Assembly (NCBI GenBank): GCA_047967505.1
Contig: CM106540.1
Origin: Dipteris shenzhenensis
Lineage: Eukaryota > Polypodiophyta > Polypodiopsida > Gleicheniales
DNA: 64,000 nt
Reading direction: 5' to 3' (one strand)
Shown one piece after another: positions 63,557 to 64,000 of this stretch. Numbering within the stretch: the first letter of the stretch is position 1; the number at the start of each line of letters is the position of its first letter. Both the position numbers and the translations under genes were made by a program. Below the pieces are notes generated by a model. That model had not been told where the DNA came from. It did no database searches and saw only the letters and a program-made list of their open reading frames with translations.

Positions 63557-63992
63557 ATGATACACCACATGCACATGGATGCAGGTTCAGAAAAGATGCC
63601 GCCACTGAAGAGGATGTGCAGAAAGAGCCCACCGCCTCAACCACAGGACCCTCTCCAGAGTTCGCAGCCATCTACATCCTCTCAACTACGGCGACCACAG
63701 GCATTTGTGGTCCAGAGCGATAGCTCTGAAGAGGATTCAGTGCATGACCAAGAAAAACAAATGCCATCCTAGTCACCACCGACCTACAGAGCCATTGATG
63801 GGGCCCAGTCACTGGATCTTGTTTGGCCACCTACATTAACTTATGCTCTATCCCAGGAAGCAACATCTTACTTAGAGCAAAGGGGTCTAGGCAGTTTGCA
63901 TGAGAGCCTAAAAATCCTTGGAGGACAATCCTACAATGACCACATACATCAAAGACTTTCTCCATTCTTACCACTCCAGCAATGCAAAGGTT
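63557..63992 (+). pseudogene. Unrecognised ORF with one internal stop, near the window edge
   Basis: The ATG at 63557 opens a 71-codon frame: MIHHMHMDAGSEKMPPLKRM, a Pro/Gln/Ser-rich middle and an acidic SDSSEEDSVHDQEKQ stretch. A TAG at about 63770 (CAG would restore Gln) is followed in the same frame by about 70 further codons, including SLDLVWPPTLTYALSQEATS and GLGSLHESLKILGG, to TAG near 63990. The sequence 'gcaaaggttagcaag' at the end resembles a splice donor. It may be a first exon or a retroelement gag start. I recognise no family, and the rest lies outside the window. Confidence 0.4.
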
Positions 63993-64000
63993 AGCAAGTA

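Noticed and set aside
1-64000. tRNA, rRNA, snRNA or ordinary plant protein-coding genes
   Set aside because: No cloverleaf with A/B boxes, rRNA-like block or multi-exon gene signal was recognised. The only tRNA-like match is the primer site at 28093.

Overview
The window is a graveyard of plant transposable elements; I find no cellular protein gene, tRNA or rRNA that I can support. Land-plant affinity is inferred from Ty3/gypsy elements with plant-type organisation, including a chromovirus primed by initiator tRNA-Met (TGGTATCAGAGC), together with several L1-like LINEs carrying DUF4283-like/zinc-knuckle ORF1 proteins. Two degraded copies of a non-L1 LINE with a YADD reverse transcriptase lean towards a non-seed plant or early-diverging lineage with a large genome; this is only a lean, and the species cannot be named from sequence alone.

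Layout. 484-1060: decayed non-L1 LINE. 1670-7065 (minus): degraded chromovirus 'A' (gag, protease, RT, RNase H, integrase, chromodomain). 7566-10450 (plus): non-L1 LINE with a repeated endonuclease segment. 10528-17000 (plus): chimeric gypsy remnant with an integrase C-terminus fused to gag/protease sequence, followed by unrecognised coiled-coil and repeat-rich coding-like sequence and, at about 17100-17730, an LTR-like promoter region. 17822-18690 (minus): a gag fragment. 18970-19290: 13-bp minisatellite. 19838-25406: the probable 3' accessory part of gypsy element 'H', with unknown ORFs and three purine-rich repeat arrays.

25406-57527 is the core of the window, a nest of insertions. Element G (gypsy, plus, 57528-60098) is cut by element H (gypsy, minus, LTR at 56454-57527). 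The RT of H is cut by chromovirus C (27681-50816, plus, paired LTRs, 5-bp target duplication). The RT of C is cut by a 5'-truncated L1-like LINE (copy 1, plus), which is itself cut by a nearly complete LINE of the same family in opposite orientation (copy 2, 34046-40824, minus). C carries a second LINE of a different subfamily (copy 3, 42139-49406, minus) between RNase H and integrase. A fourth, 5'-truncated LINE (60112-63290, minus) follows G. The last 700 bp hold an unrecognised ORF-like stretch running off the window.

How the parts work: gypsy Gag packages RNA, protease matures the polyprotein, RT/RNase H makes cDNA and integrase inserts it. The LINEs use ORF1 (RNA binding) and ORF2 (endonuclease plus RT) for target-primed reverse transcription, leaving the poly(A)/poly(T) ends and 12-15 bp target duplications seen here. 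Every element is interrupted, frameshifted or carries stops, so none looks autonomous. The most notable signals are a conserved ATGA stop/start overlap joining ORF1 to ORF2 in two LINE subfamilies, a large LINE inverted repeat, widespread short tandem duplications inside elements, and stop codons that mostly look like C-to-T or G-to-A changes.
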